Source: Streptomyces sp. NBS 14/10
GTDB lineage: Bacteria; Actinomycetota; Actinomycetes; Streptomycetales; Streptomycetaceae
Assembly: GCF_002224125.1 (NCBI RefSeq)
Contig: NZ_NCSM01000003.1
Span: 485,431 to 549,430 of the forward strand
Direction of reading: 5' to 3'
DNA length: 64,000 nt
Shown: piece by piece, positions 41,697 to 50,082 of the stretch
Position numbering within the stretch: the first letter of the stretch is position 1
Layout of the letters: the number at the start of each line of letters is the position of its first letter
Program-made: the position numbers and the translations under genes
The notes under the pieces: generated by a model
Databases searched by the model: none
What the model was told of the DNA's origin: nothing
The model's input: the letters and a program-made list of their open reading frames with translations, nothing else

Positions 41697-42878
41697 ATGG
41701 ACGACACGAGCGGCACACTCGACGAAGCACTGGACCGGCTGCACACCACGGGCCCCGAGCGCGGCGGCTGGCTGACCAACCACGCCCCGATGACCGTCGA
41801 GGCCCTGGTCCGGCATGGACAGGCCCCCTCGGTGCACCGTTGGCTCGACCTCTACTCCAACAAGCTCGAGGACATGCCGACCCCGTACGCCACCGTCACC
41901 GCGGACAACTGGTCCGAGGCGCTCGGCGACCCGCGCCGGATCGCCGACTGGACCGCGTACTTCACCCGCGAGCTCGCCGACCACCCCTGGCGCCAGGTCC
42001 TCGCCGCGTGGTGGCCGCGGCTGCTGCCCGGGATCGCCGGCGGGGCGACGCACCCGGTCATCCGCGTCGGCCACGCCGTACGCACCCTGCTCGGCGAGAC
42101 GCACTCCGCCGCCGTCCGCCAAAGCGCCCACTCCCCCGCCGACGAGCTCGCGACCGGGCCACGCGCCCATGAGCTGGCCCACGCCCTCGGCTACTGGGCC
42201 GCCCGCCACGCCCCGCTGCCCCCGCTCGACCGGCTGCCGGGGCCCGCCCCGCGCACCGCCGCCGAGGCGATGGCCGCCGTACCGCGCGTCGCGGACCAGA
42301 GCGGCGGCATCCGCGACCGGCTGGCGCAGATCACGACGTTCCCGGTCTGGCCCGGCCCCGCCTCCGCAGCGCTCGCCCCCGCCTCCGGAGAGCCCGGCCC
42401 CGCCTCTGGAGCGCTCGGCCCGGATCAGGCGCGCGAGCTGCTGACCGAACTCGTACGGGCCGCCGCCCACCGCTACGCCACCCACGCCCACGGCTCGCCG
42501 ATCATGCTGGTCCACGCCGTGACCGCGCCCAACGCCGTGCTGCGCACCCTCCCCGCGCTCCCCCGCGAGCTGTGGGCGACCAGCCTGGACGCGGCGTGGG
42601 CGGCGAACGCCGCGGTGCTGGCCGCGTACGCGCCGCCCACCGGCCTTCCGCACGGCGAGCTGCCGTCCGTACCGGCCGGGGCCACACCCGCCGAGCAGGC
42701 CGAGGAGATCTTCACGCGTGCCGCCTCGCACGGCGACGAGCACGCGATCAAGCTGACCGACACCGTGCTCGATGTCATGGCGCCGACCGACGGGAGCGGG
42801 GGCGGCGAGGGCGGGGGCGACGACCTCGCCGTGGCGGCGGCCCTGCGCGCATGCGCGCTCATCGAGCCGATCGCATGA
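41697..42878 (+). CDS. Questin oxidase family protein
   Basis: A 393-aa protein with the questin-oxidase-like (DUF4243) pattern: NHAPMTVEALVRHGQAPSVH, RWLDLYSNKLEDM, GGATHPVIRVGHAVRTLLG, and HGSPIMLVHAVTAPNAVLRT. Fungal members oxidise anthraquinones; bacterial members are poorly known. His residues in NHAP, GATHP and LVHAVT are candidate active-site positions. Two AxxPASGxPG-type repeats occur near 225-245. It stands alone. Confidence 0.8.
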   Translation: MDDTSGTLDEALDRLHTTGPERGGWLTNHAPMTVEALVRHGQAPSVHRWLDLYSNKLEDMPTPYATVTADNWSEALGDPRRIADWTAYFTRELADHPWRQVLAAWWPRLLPGIAGGATHPVIRVGHAVRTLLGETHSAAVRQSAHSPADELATGPRAHELAHALGYWAARHAPLPPLDRLPGPAPRTAAEAMAAVPRVADQSGGIRDRLAQITTFPVWPGPASAALAPASGEPGPASGALGPDQARELLTELVRAAAHRYATHAHGSPIMLVHAVTAPNAVLRTLPALPRELWATSLDAAWAANAAVLAAYAPPTGLPHGELPSVPAGATPAEQAEEIFTRAASHGDEHAIKLTDTVLDVMAPTDGSGGGEGGGDDLAVAAALRACALIEPIA

Positions 42879-42952
42879 CCCCACACGTGACCCCACGCGC
42901 GACCCACGCGTGACCCGACGCGCGAACGCGCGACCTCGCGAACGCGCGACGG

Positions 42953-43774
42953 TCAGCCGAACTGCACCGACCGCTTGGCCAGCCCCATCCAGAAGCCGTC
43001 GATGACGCTGCGCTGGCCGCCGAGGTCGGACTCCGCGGCGCCCAGGGTGACGAACAGCGGCGCGAAGTGCTCGGTGCGCGGGTGGGCCAGGCGGCCCGCC
43101 GGGGACTTGCGCTCGAAGTCCAGCAGCGCGTCGACGTCCTGGGCGTCCAGCGCCCGCTGCCCCCAGTCGTCGAACTCCGTCGACCAGCCGGGCGGCGTCG
43201 GGCCCGCGTTCCGCAGCGCGGCCAGGTTGTGGGTGAAGAAGCCGCTGCCGACGATCAGCACGCCCTCGTCCCGCAGCGGGGCGAGCTTGCGGCCGATGGC
43301 CATCAGCTCGCTCGGGTCGAGGGTCGGCATCGACACCTGCAGGACGGGGATGTCGGCGTCCGGGTACATCTCGACGAGCGGGACGTACGCGCCGTGGTCC
43401 AGGCCCCGGTCCGGGATGTCCTGGACGGGCGTGCCCGCCGTACGCAGCGTCTTGCGCACGCGCTCGGCGAGTTCGGGCGCGCCGGGGGCGTCGTACCGCA
43501 CCCGGTAGTAGTGCTCGGGGAAGCCCCAGAAGTCGTACACCAGCGGCACGGCCTGGGTGGCCCCGAGGGCCAGCGGGGCCTCTTCCCAGTGGGCGGAGAC
43601 CATCAGGATCGCCGTGGGCCGGGGCAGCCCCGCCGACCAGGCGGCGAGCTGACCGGGCCAGACCGGGTCGTCGGCGAGCGGCGGAGCACCGTGGCTGAGG
43701 TAGAGGGCGGGCATGCGCCCGCCCGATACGGACGAGGACGGCGTGGCGGCGGACATGGCGGCTCCCGTAGCCAT
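42953..43774 (-). CDS. DODA-type extradiol dioxygenase family protein (LigB/YgiD-like)
   Basis: A 273-aa metal-dependent ring-opening dioxygenase-like enzyme. The metal ligands are visible: MPALYLSHGAPPLAD, ILMVSAHWEEAPLAL, RGLDHGAYVPLVEMYPDADI and LIVGSGFFTHNLAALRN. It may cleave catechols or act as a quinone-detoxifying enzyme. ATG 43774 is preferred. Divergent from a MarR gene across 84 bp containing two related sites, so probably MarR-controlled. Confidence 0.88.
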   Translation of the reverse strand: MATGAAMSAATPSSSVSGGRMPALYLSHGAPPLADDPVWPGQLAAWSAGLPRPTAILMVSAHWEEAPLALGATQAVPLVYDFWGFPEHYYRVRYDAPGAPELAERVRKTLRTAGTPVQDIPDRGLDHGAYVPLVEMYPDADIPVLQVSMPTLDPSELMAIGRKLAPLRDEGVLIVGSGFFTHNLAALRNAGPTPPGWSTEFDDWGQRALDAQDVDALLDFERKSPAGRLAHPRTEHFAPLFVTLGAAESDLGGQRSVIDGFWMGLAKRSVQFG

Positions 43775-43776
43775 AA

Positions 43777-43836
43777 CTTGAAGTCTCAAGAAAACTTTTC
43801 GGAACCAGTGTAGCGCCCAGTAGTTTAAACTTCAAG
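43777..43836. promoter_or_regulatory. Inverted CTTGAAGTYT sites, candidate MarR operators
   Basis: CTTGAAGTCTCAAG at 43777-43790 and, on the other strand, CTTGAAGTTTAAAC ending at 43823 share CTTGAAGTYT in opposite orientation. AGTTTAAACT at 43822-43831 is itself a perfect palindrome. They lie between the divergent dioxygenase and marR starts. Confidence 0.6.
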
Positions 43837-43858
43837 AAATAGCTCTTACAATAAGATC

Positions 43859-44368
43859 GTGGAAGCGATGACGACCCCCGCAGACGCCGAAGAACCCCGC
43901 TGGCTGACCGACGATGAACAACACGCCTGGCAGTCCTACCTCCAGGCGAACATGCTGCTCGAAGACCATCTCGACCGTCAGCTGCAGCGCGACGCGGGCT
44001 TGCCGCATGTGTACTACGGCCTGCTGGTGAAGCTCTCGTGGGCGCCTCGCCACCGGCTGCGGATGACGGAACTGGCCGCGGCCGCGAAGATCACCCGGTC
44101 CCGCCTCTCGCACGCCATCACCCGTCTGGAGAAGAACGGCTGGGTACGGCGCGAGGACTGCGCCTCCGACAAGCGCGGGCAGAACGCCGTGCTGACGGAC
44201 GAGGGGTTCGAGGTGCTGAAGAAGGCCGCGCCCGGCCATGTCGAGGCCGTACGCGCGGCCATATTCGACCGGCTCACACCGGAGCAGATCGGCCAGTTCG
44301 GCGACATCTGCCGCATCATCGCCGATGGTCTTCAGCCGGAGGGCGCCGACCTCCCCTGGCTGCGCTGA
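43859..44368 (+). CDS. MarR family transcriptional regulator
   Basis: A 169-aa winged-helix regulator. LRMTELAAAAKITRSRLSHA followed by ITRLEKNGWVRREDCASDKR is the DNA-binding core, preceded by a dimerisation helix region. GTG 43859 or ATG 43868 may be used. It faces the dioxygenase gene and likely senses the aromatic or quinone substrate. A terminator follows. Confidence 0.88.
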   Translation: MEAMTTPADAEEPRWLTDDEQHAWQSYLQANMLLEDHLDRQLQRDAGLPHVYYGLLVKLSWAPRHRLRMTELAAAAKITRSRLSHAITRLEKNGWVRREDCASDKRGQNAVLTDEGFEVLKKAAPGHVEAVRAAIFDRLTPEQIGQFGDICRIIADGLQPEGADLPWLR

Positions 44369-44394
44369 AACGGGCGAACAGGCGCCAGAACAGC

Positions 44395-44431
44395 GGAAAG
44401 CCCCGCTCCTCCTGGAGGAACGGGGCTTTCC
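44395..44431. terminator. Bidirectional terminator
   Basis: GGAAAGCCCCG (44395-44405) pairs with CGGGGCTTTCC (44421-44431). The hairpin separates the convergent marR and MFS genes. Confidence 0.8.
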
Positions 44432-44460
44432 ACGTCGTACGGCCGGAGCCGCACCGCGTA

Positions 44461-45969
44461 TCAGTGCGCCATGACCGGGATCGCGTCCTCGGCCGCGCCC
44501 TCGCCGGAGCCGCTGGCAGTGGAGCTGCCGTCCTGCCGCCCGGCGTTGACGAAGGTCACGGCGATCGCCGCGGCGACCACCAGGATGCCGACCGCCCACC
44601 AGATGGCGGTGGTGTAACCGTGCACCTGCGACTGCAGCCGCAGCAGCTCGGGCGACTTGGCCGTGGCCGCGTGCGCCTTGCCGTACTTCTCCCCCGCGCT
44701 GGTGGCGATGGTGTTGAGAAGCGCGGTGCCGATCGCGCCGCCGACCTGCTGCGAGGTGTTGACCATCGCGGAGGCGACACCCGCGTCACGCGGCTGGATG
44801 CCGAACGTGGACAGGCTCATCGCCGGCATGAACGCCGTACCCATACCGAGGCCCAGCAGCAGGAACCCGGGCAGGATCAGGAGCGGGTACGAGCTGTCCA
44901 GGTCGATCTGGGTCAGCAGCAGCATGCCGACCGCGGCGACCAGGAAGCCCGGGCCCATCAGCATCCGGGCGGGGACCCGGGTCATCAGCCGGGTGCCGAT
45001 CTGCGTGGAGCCGGTGATCATGCCGACGATCATCGGCAGGAAGGACAGACCGCTCTTGACCGGGCTGTACCCCTTCACCATCTGCATGTAGTAGGTGAGG
45101 AACAGGAACAGACCGAACATGCCGATGACGGCCAGGCCCAGCGCCAGGTAGACGCCACCGCGGTTGCGGTTGGTGACGACGCGCAGCGGCAGCAGCGGCG
45201 CCTTGACCCGGGACTCGACGACCGCGAAGGCGGCCAGCAGCACGACGGCCGCGACGAACAGGCCCACGGTGATACCGGCGGTCCAGCCGTCGCTCTCGGC
45301 GCGGGTGAAGCCGTAGACCAGCGAGACCAGGCCCAGCGTGGCCAGCAGCACACCGGGGATGTCGAGCTTGGCGGTGTTGTGGCTCTCGGCGGGCTCGCGG
45401 ATCACGGCGATCGCGCCGACCGCGGCGACGATGGCGAACGGGATGTTGACGAAGAACGTCCAGCGCCAGTTCATGTACTCGGTCAGCACACCGCCGAGGA
45501 TCAGACCGACGGCACCGCCACCACCCGCGATGGCACCGAAGATGCCGAACGCCTTGGCGCGCTCCTTGGCGTCGGTGAACGTCACCGCCAGCAGCGAGAG
45601 CGCCGACGGGGCGAGCAGCGCACCGAAGATGCCCTGCAGCGCACGGGCGCCCATCAGCATGGGCGAGTTGAGCGCGGCGCCGCCCAGCGCCGAGGCGGCC
45701 GCGAAGCCGATCAGGCCGACGATGAAGGTCTGCTTACGGCCCCACAGGTCGGCGAGGCGTCCACCGAAGAGCAGCAGACCACCAAAGGCCAGGGCGTAGG
45801 CCGTGATGACCCACTGCTTGTTGCCGTCGGAGATGTCCAGGGCGTCCTGGGCGGAGGGCAGCGCGATGTTCACGATGGTCGCGTCGAGCACGACCATCAG
45901 CTGGGCGAGGGCGATGAATATCAGCGCTTTCCAGCGCCGGGGATCGACGAACTGTGCCGTTTCAGGCAT
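44461..45969 (-). CDS. MFS multidrug exporter, DHA2 (14-helix) type
   Basis: A 502-aa drug:proton antiporter. LMVVLDATIVNIALPSAQDA (helix 1 with Asp), GGRLADLWGRKQ (motif A), ARALQGIFGALLAPSALSLL (motif B) and GGAVGLILGGVLTEYMNWRW (motif C region) mark EmrB/QacA exporters. About 14 helices can be counted. A TetR gene lies 247 bp upstream on the same strand and probably regulates it. Confidence 0.92.
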   Translation of the reverse strand: MPETAQFVDPRRWKALIFIALAQLMVVLDATIVNIALPSAQDALDISDGNKQWVITAYALAFGGLLLFGGRLADLWGRKQTFIVGLIGFAAASALGGAALNSPMLMGARALQGIFGALLAPSALSLLAVTFTDAKERAKAFGIFGAIAGGGGAVGLILGGVLTEYMNWRWTFFVNIPFAIVAAVGAIAVIREPAESHNTAKLDIPGVLLATLGLVSLVYGFTRAESDGWTAGITVGLFVAAVVLLAAFAVVESRVKAPLLPLRVVTNRNRGGVYLALGLAVIGMFGLFLFLTYYMQMVKGYSPVKSGLSFLPMIVGMITGSTQIGTRLMTRVPARMLMGPGFLVAAVGMLLLTQIDLDSSYPLLILPGFLLLGLGMGTAFMPAMSLSTFGIQPRDAGVASAMVNTSQQVGGAIGTALLNTIATSAGEKYGKAHAATAKSPELLRLQSQVHGYTTAIWWAVGILVVAAAIAVTFVNAGRQDGSSTASGSGEGAAEDAIPVMAH

Positions 45970-46206
45970 GGGTGGGCCTACCTTGCGGTGCGGAGAGTGA
46001 AAAACGGGACGTTTGGTGGGCTAAAGGACGTACGTAAGGAAGTGCTGGCGCAACGGACTGACACAACAACGACGTAGCGGCGCACCGGAAGGTGACAACG
46101 CGCGGCGGCGCTACGGGTGGTTTCTGCCTACGGGCCGTTACTGACGACGAAAAGACTGACTGGCGAACGAACGGGAATTAATCGGTCCAGGTGCACCGGA
46201 AGACGC

Positions 46207-46220
46207 GTGATGTGCGTCAC
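46207..46220. promoter_or_regulatory. GTGAtgtgcgTCAC palindrome
   Basis: GTGATGTGCGTCAC overlaps the tetR 3' end upstream of the MFS gene. Its reverse complement differs by one base from the perfect palindrome at 50057-50070 before the Rieske gene. The remainder of 45970-46216 holds no gene. Confidence 0.4.
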
Positions 46221-46879
46221 GGGCGACGCTTGAGATCCTCCAAAGTGGCGGCGGAGCCGGACAGTACGGAGCGCCCCGGGGCAGCCAGTCCGTCCAGGAA
46301 CAGCTGTAGGTGCCGGTGCACGAAGATGCCGAAGTTCACACAGGCGCCGCCGGGCAGCGGCCTGGTGAGCTGAGTCAGGGCGACCATCAGATCACCGGCG
46401 TCGATGTCGGCGCGCAGTTGGCCGGAGTCGCGCCCGGCGGCCATCAGGGCGTTGATGGCGCCGTCCAGGCGCGTATGCGCGGCAATGTGGTCAGGATGCT
46501 CCTTGTCGATGCCGTCGGAGAGCAGCGGGCACAGTGCGCCGACGCGCTCGTCGGCCGCCGCGTGCACAAAGCGACGCAGCGCCGCGAAGGCGTCGGGCTC
46601 CTCCGCCAGGGCGACTTCGGCCTGGTCGGCGATGCGCTCCATCACCGAGACGGTGACATGATGCACCAGCTCGCCGCGGTCCGCGAAGTGCCGATAAAGG
46701 GTGGCATTGCCGACCCCCGCCCGTCGAGCGATTTCATCGAGCGAGATCTCCGCCCCGTACTCGACGAGCACCTCGCGGGCCGCCGCGACGATCCGCTCCC
46801 TGTTGCGCAGGGCGTCGGCGCGCAGCCTGGGCCGCGCGGGCTGCTGGGTGGTGGTGGTGCTAGCGGTAACGACTCCCAC
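46217..46879 (-). CDS. TetR family transcriptional regulator
   Basis: A 220-aa repressor. The HTH is ISLDEIARRAGVGNATLYRH followed by FADRGELVHH. The C-terminal ligand domain contains GALCPLLSDGIDKEHPDHIA, common in TetR regulators of DHA2 exporters. It precedes the MFS gene on the same strand. Two near-identical 17-bp palindromes lie at 46922-46974, 43 bases upstream of its start, so it is probably autoregulated. Confidence 0.88.
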   Translation of the reverse strand: MGVVTASTTTTQQPARPRLRADALRNRERIVAAAREVLVEYGAEISLDEIARRAGVGNATLYRHFADRGELVHHVTVSVMERIADQAEVALAEEPDAFAALRRFVHAAADERVGALCPLLSDGIDKEHPDHIAAHTRLDGAINALMAAGRDSGQLRADIDAGDLMVALTQLTRPLPGGACVNFGIFVHRHLQLFLDGLAAPGRSVLSGSAATLEDLKRRP

Positions 46880-46921
46880 GACGGCACTCCTTCCGGCACG
46901 AAGATTCGGCGTTCAACATTT

Positions 46922-46974
46922 CCGGGGACTCGGTCCCCGTTTCGTACACACGGTTAAACGGGGAGACCGTCCCC
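46922..46974. promoter_or_regulatory. Paired CGGGGA-N5-TCCCCG operators
   Basis: CGGGGA-N5-TCCCCG occurs at 46922-46938 and 46958-46974, centres 36 bases apart. The flanks extend the pair to an inverted duplication (ATTTCCGGGGAC at 46917-46928, GTCCCCGGAAAT at 46968-46979). Located between divergent tetR and the M6-like protease gene. Confidence 0.7.
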
Positions 46975-47108
46975 GGAAATTTCGCGAACGGAGGTGACCT
47001 GCCTCACACCTGTCCGGCGGCCAAGCCGCCCGGACGGAGCAGCCTTTTCCCTCGCCCGGCCGCACCCCACGGGCGCCCGGACGGGCGCCGCCACACGGTG
47101 GACTCGCC

Positions 47109-48644
47109 ATGAAGCACTCACGCGAGACGCCCCGGAAGCACTCGGGCGAGACGACCGGCAAGCGCTCGGGCGAGAAGCCCCCGAAGCGCTCAGGCGAGAC
47201 GGCCCGCAAGCCCTCAGGCGAGATGGCCGGGAAGCGCTCGGGCGAGACGCCCCGCCGTCGGGCGCGGGGCCGAGCTCGCCATCGAGCGCACCACCGGATA
47301 CCCCAGCGTATGCGCCACCGCGCGCGCCACCGAATACGCAGGCCCCGCCGGGGCAGCGCATTCGCCGTGGCCGCCATGATCACGCTGGCCGCGGCGGCCA
47401 CCCCGGCGGCGGTCCCCAGCCCGCCCTCCGCCCCCTCCGCCCCCGCCGCTCCCGTACGCGCCCCGGCGCTGTCGGCCAACCCGGCGTACGGCGCGGCCCT
47501 CGCGCCCTGCGCGCTGGCCCCTGTCAAGACGCTGCAGATGACCGAGGGGCTGCCGACCGGCCACGGCTACGTACGCAGCACCGGGACGGTCAAGGCCCTC
47601 ACCCTCATGATCGACTTCCCGGACGTCAAGGGCCAGGGCACCGCCCGCAAGCGCTACACGGAGTTCTTCCCGCAGACCTCACGGTGGTTCAAGCGCAGCT
47701 CGTACGGCCGGCTGAAGTACCGGTCCGCGACCCCGATCAACCACTGGCTGCGGATGCCCCACACCTTCCGCAGCTACGGCATCAAGCGCGGCAGCCCCTT
47801 CGAACCGGGCTACCGCAAGCTGGTCGCGGACATCGCCAAGGCCGCCGACCCGCATGTCGACTTCGGCCGCTACGACCTGGTCAACGTCCTGGTCACACCC
47901 AACGCCGGACCGCCCGCGGCACGCGCCGTGCTGTCCGTCACCTACGCCGACAACCAGCGCGCGCCCGTCGCCGACGGCGTGCCCCTGGCCAATGTCTCCT
48001 TCGTCTACAGCCGCCAGGACGACGGCTCCGGCACCCTCGCGCAGACCGGCTACCGCGTGCTCCCGCACGAGAACGGCCATGTCTTCGGGCTCCCCGACCT
48101 CTACACCCGGCACGGCGGGGACAGCGCGGGCCACTGGGACGTGATGTCCGAGGACTGGGGCGTCGGAAACGACCTGCTGGCCTGGCACAAGTGGAAGCTC
48201 GGCTGGCTCGGCACAGGGCAGGTCGAGTGCATCGCCCGCCCCGGCATCACACGGCGCGCCCTGAGCCCGCTCGGCCGCCGGGGCGGAACGAAGCTGATCT
48301 TCGTCCCGGTCTCGAAGTACGCCGGGTACGCCGTGGAGGCGCGCACCAACAAGGGCAACGACGAAGCGGTCTGCAAGGCCGGCGTCCTGGTCTCCTGGGT
48401 GGACACCCGCATCGACTCCGGCCAGGGGCCGATCACGGTCGTGGACAGCACCCCGGGCAGCGGCGGCTGCACGGACGAGCACAATGTGCACCCCGGGCTG
48501 AGCGACGCGGCCTTCGCCCCCGGCAAGACCTTCACCGGCGGCGCGCAGGGCACCGGCGTCCGGGTCCGGGTCACCGGGCGCGACGCCCGGGGCGACTACC
48601 GCGTGGAGATCACCCGGTACGCCAGTGGCGGCGGCCAAGGCTGA
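47109..48644 (+). CDS. M6-like secreted metalloprotease
   Basis: Up to 511 aa. The zinc site is HENGHVFGLPD (HExxH plus downstream Asp), in a peptidase M6-like domain that also has LTLMIDFPDVKGQGTARKRY and GHWDVMSEDWGVGNDLLAWH. A signal peptide (RRGSAFAVAAMITLAAAATP) begins only at about residue 80. Before it lie six 8-residue repeats (KRSGETPR-like) coded by 24-bp tandem repeats, then an Arg/His-rich stretch. ATG 47307 would give a normal signal peptide, so the true start may be there. Confidence 0.8.
   Translation: MKHSRETPRKHSGETTGKRSGEKPPKRSGETARKPSGEMAGKRSGETPRRRARGRARHRAHHRIPQRMRHRARHRIRRPRRGSAFAVAAMITLAAAATPAAVPSPPSAPSAPAAPVRAPALSANPAYGAALAPCALAPVKTLQMTEGLPTGHGYVRSTGTVKALTLMIDFPDVKGQGTARKRYTEFFPQTSRWFKRSSYGRLKYRSATPINHWLRMPHTFRSYGIKRGSPFEPGYRKLVADIAKAADPHVDFGRYDLVNVLVTPNAGPPAARAVLSVTYADNQRAPVADGVPLANVSFVYSRQDDGSGTLAQTGYRVLPHENGHVFGLPDLYTRHGGDSAGHWDVMSEDWGVGNDLLAWHKWKLGWLGTGQVECIARPGITRRALSPLGRRGGTKLIFVPVSKYAGYAVEARTNKGNDEAVCKAGVLVSWVDTRIDSGQGPITVVDSTPGSGGCTDEHNVHPGLSDAAFAPGKTFTGGAQGTGVRVRVTGRDARGDYRVEITRYASGGGQG
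47112..47255 (+). repeat. Six tandem 24-bp repeats
   Basis: Units of the form AAGCxCTCxGGCGAGAxGxC run head to tail with few substitutions and stay in frame with the long protease reading frame. Confidence 0.85.
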
Positions 48645-49383
48645 TCAGCAGCAGCTGCCTGCGGGCGGTGGCCGCCACCCGCCGTACGGCCTCGGGGTCG
48701 CCGGCCCCTTCGCCGGGCTGAGCCAGCTGAGCCTCGGGCTGATCGCCGGACTGATCGCCTGGCTGAGCTCCGGACTGGGCTCCGGCCCCGGGATCGCCGG
48801 GCCGGGCCCCGGACGGCTCACCGGACTGAGCTCCGGACGGCTCACCTGGCTGGGCCTCCAGGAATGCCGTCGCGGTCATCACCATATGGTCCACATACAG
48901 CTCGGCCAGCATCCGGACGTCCTCCAGCGACCAGCCCTCCGCCATGAGCTGCGGGGCGAACGCCTCGGCGACCTCATCCGCGAAACGGCCCAGCTCGGCG
49001 GCTATCGCCTCCCGTACGGGCCGTACGCCGCCGTGGCGCTCGCGCGCGATGAAGCGGATATGCGCCGGATAGCCGCGCACCAGCTCGGCGACGGCCTCGA
49101 CGGTGGCGTCGATCAGCTGCTCGCCCCCGTCCCGCTCGGCGAGGATCACCCGGACCACCCCGTGCAGGCTGCCCAGGGACTCCTCCACGAGCGCCACGCC
49201 GAGGTCGCTCATATCGCGGAAGTGCCGGTAGAAGGCGGCCGGGGCCACACCCACCACGCGCGTCACCTCGCGCAGGCCCAGGCTGCTGAGGCTCTGGTCC
49301 TCCAGCAGCCGCAGCCCCGCGTCCAGGAGCGCCCGCCGGGTCTTCTGCTTCTGGGCCTGCCGGACCCCGAGGGTGTGACTCAT
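48610..49383 (-). CDS. TetR family regulator, FabR/DesT-like
   Basis: A 257-aa regulator. TRRALLDAGLRLLEDQSLSS and LGLREVTRVVGVAPAAFYRHFRD resemble the HTH of FabR/DesT regulators of unsaturated fatty-acid genes. The C-terminal domain has a Pro/Gly/Gln-rich insert (about 177-230) built from GEPSGAQS-like repeats. The gene overlaps the protease 3' end by 35 bases, tail to tail. An inverted repeat at 49444-49477 lies upstream. Confidence 0.82.
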   Translation of the reverse strand: MSHTLGVRQAQKQKTRRALLDAGLRLLEDQSLSSLGLREVTRVVGVAPAAFYRHFRDMSDLGVALVEESLGSLHGVVRVILAERDGGEQLIDATVEAVAELVRGYPAHIRFIARERHGGVRPVREAIAAELGRFADEVAEAFAPQLMAEGWSLEDVRMLAELYVDHMVMTATAFLEAQPGEPSGAQSGEPSGARPGDPGAGAQSGAQPGDQSGDQPEAQLAQPGEGAGDPEAVRRVAATARRQLLLISLGRRHWRTG

Positions 49384-49443
49384 GTCATTCAGTAAACAAC
49401 CGTTCGCCGACTTTTTCCAGCGGTGTGCGGGGGTATCCTGAAG

Positions 49444-49477
49444 TCAGTGAACAGTTGTCATCCCAAATGTTCACTGA
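49444..49477. promoter_or_regulatory. 10-bp inverted repeat TCAGTGAACA
   Basis: TCAGTGAACA (49444-49453) pairs perfectly with TGTTCACTGA (49468-49477) around 14 bases. It lies between the FabR/DesT-like tetR and the 49532 gene. A related half, TTCAGTAAACA, is close to the tetR ATG (49386-49396). Confidence 0.6.
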
Positions 49478-49531
49478 AGCTGCACCCGCACGCCATCCGC
49501 ACCTCAGATCCGGCTCCCGAGAGAGGCACCC

Positions 49532-49687
49532 ATGCTCTTCATCATCGCGGCTCTCGCCCTGGTGGGGATCCTTCTGGGAGCGGCGGCCCACACCCCGCTC
49601 CCGATCTTCCTCGTCGCGTCCGCCGCCATCGCCACCTGGCTGTTGATCTTCTTCATCCGCGAACGCGCCGGGCACAAGGAGAGCTGA
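49532..49687 (+). CDS. Small two-helix membrane protein
   Basis: A 51-aa protein, MLFIIAALALVGILLGAAAH then TPLPIFLVASAAIATWLLIF and FIRERAGHKES. Two transmembrane helices with a short loop and a basic C-terminus are visible. ATG 49532 follows GAGAGG at 49520-49525. It ends 3 bases before the DUF4190 gene, so the two form an operon. Function unknown. Confidence 0.68.
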   Translation: MLFIIAALALVGILLGAAAHTPLPIFLVASAAIATWLLIFFIRERAGHKES

Positions 49688-49690
49688 CCC

Positions 49691-49993
49691 ATGGCGCTGA
49701 CCGCACCCACCACCAACACCCCGTCGGCCACCCCCTCGGCCAACCCGTCGGCCGCGCGGCGCCGGGACGCCGACGGCATGGCCGTGGCCTCCTTCGTCCT
49801 CGGCCTGATCGGACTGCTGCTCTTCAACGCCGTCTTCGGACCGTGCGCGATCGTCCTGGGCGCACTGGCGATCGCCCGGCAGACCCAGCGCCGCGGCCGG
49901 GCCCTGCTCGGCCTCGCCCTCGGGGTCGCCGATGTGGTCCTGCTGATCACCCTGGTGACGCTGGACAACTCGGTGTTCTGGCAGTTCGGCTGA
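49691..49993 (+). CDS. DUF4190 domain membrane protein
   Basis: A 100-aa protein. A Thr/Ser/Pro/Ala-rich head is followed by GMAVASFVLGLIGLLLFNAV, FGPCAIVLGALAIARQ and GRALLGLALGVADVVLLITL, the two-helix DUF4190 layout. Second gene of the operon starting at 49532. A terminator hairpin follows at 50020-50046. Confidence 0.82.
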   Translation: MALTAPTTNTPSATPSANPSAARRRDADGMAVASFVLGLIGLLLFNAVFGPCAIVLGALAIARQTQRRGRALLGLALGVADVVLLITLVTLDNSVFWQFG

Positions 49994-50019
49994 CGCTCCG
50001 CAAGCCATGAAATCCCTCG

Positions 50020-50046
50020 CGGCCCTTCCACCCAGCGGAAGGGCCG
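50020..50046 (+). terminator. Terminator hairpin
   Basis: CGGCCCTTCC (50020-50029) pairs with GGAAGGGCCG (50037-50046) after the DUF4190 gene. Confidence 0.75.
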
Positions 50047-50056
50047 TTGCCCGTAC

Positions 50057-50070
50057 GTGACGCACGTCAC
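50057..50070. promoter_or_regulatory. GTGACG-CA-CGTCAC palindrome before the Rieske gene
   Basis: A perfect palindrome with 6-nt arms, ending 12 bases before the ATG at 50083. A likely operator; the regulator gene is not adjacent. Confidence 0.5.
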
Positions 50071-50082
50071 CACGCTGATGCC

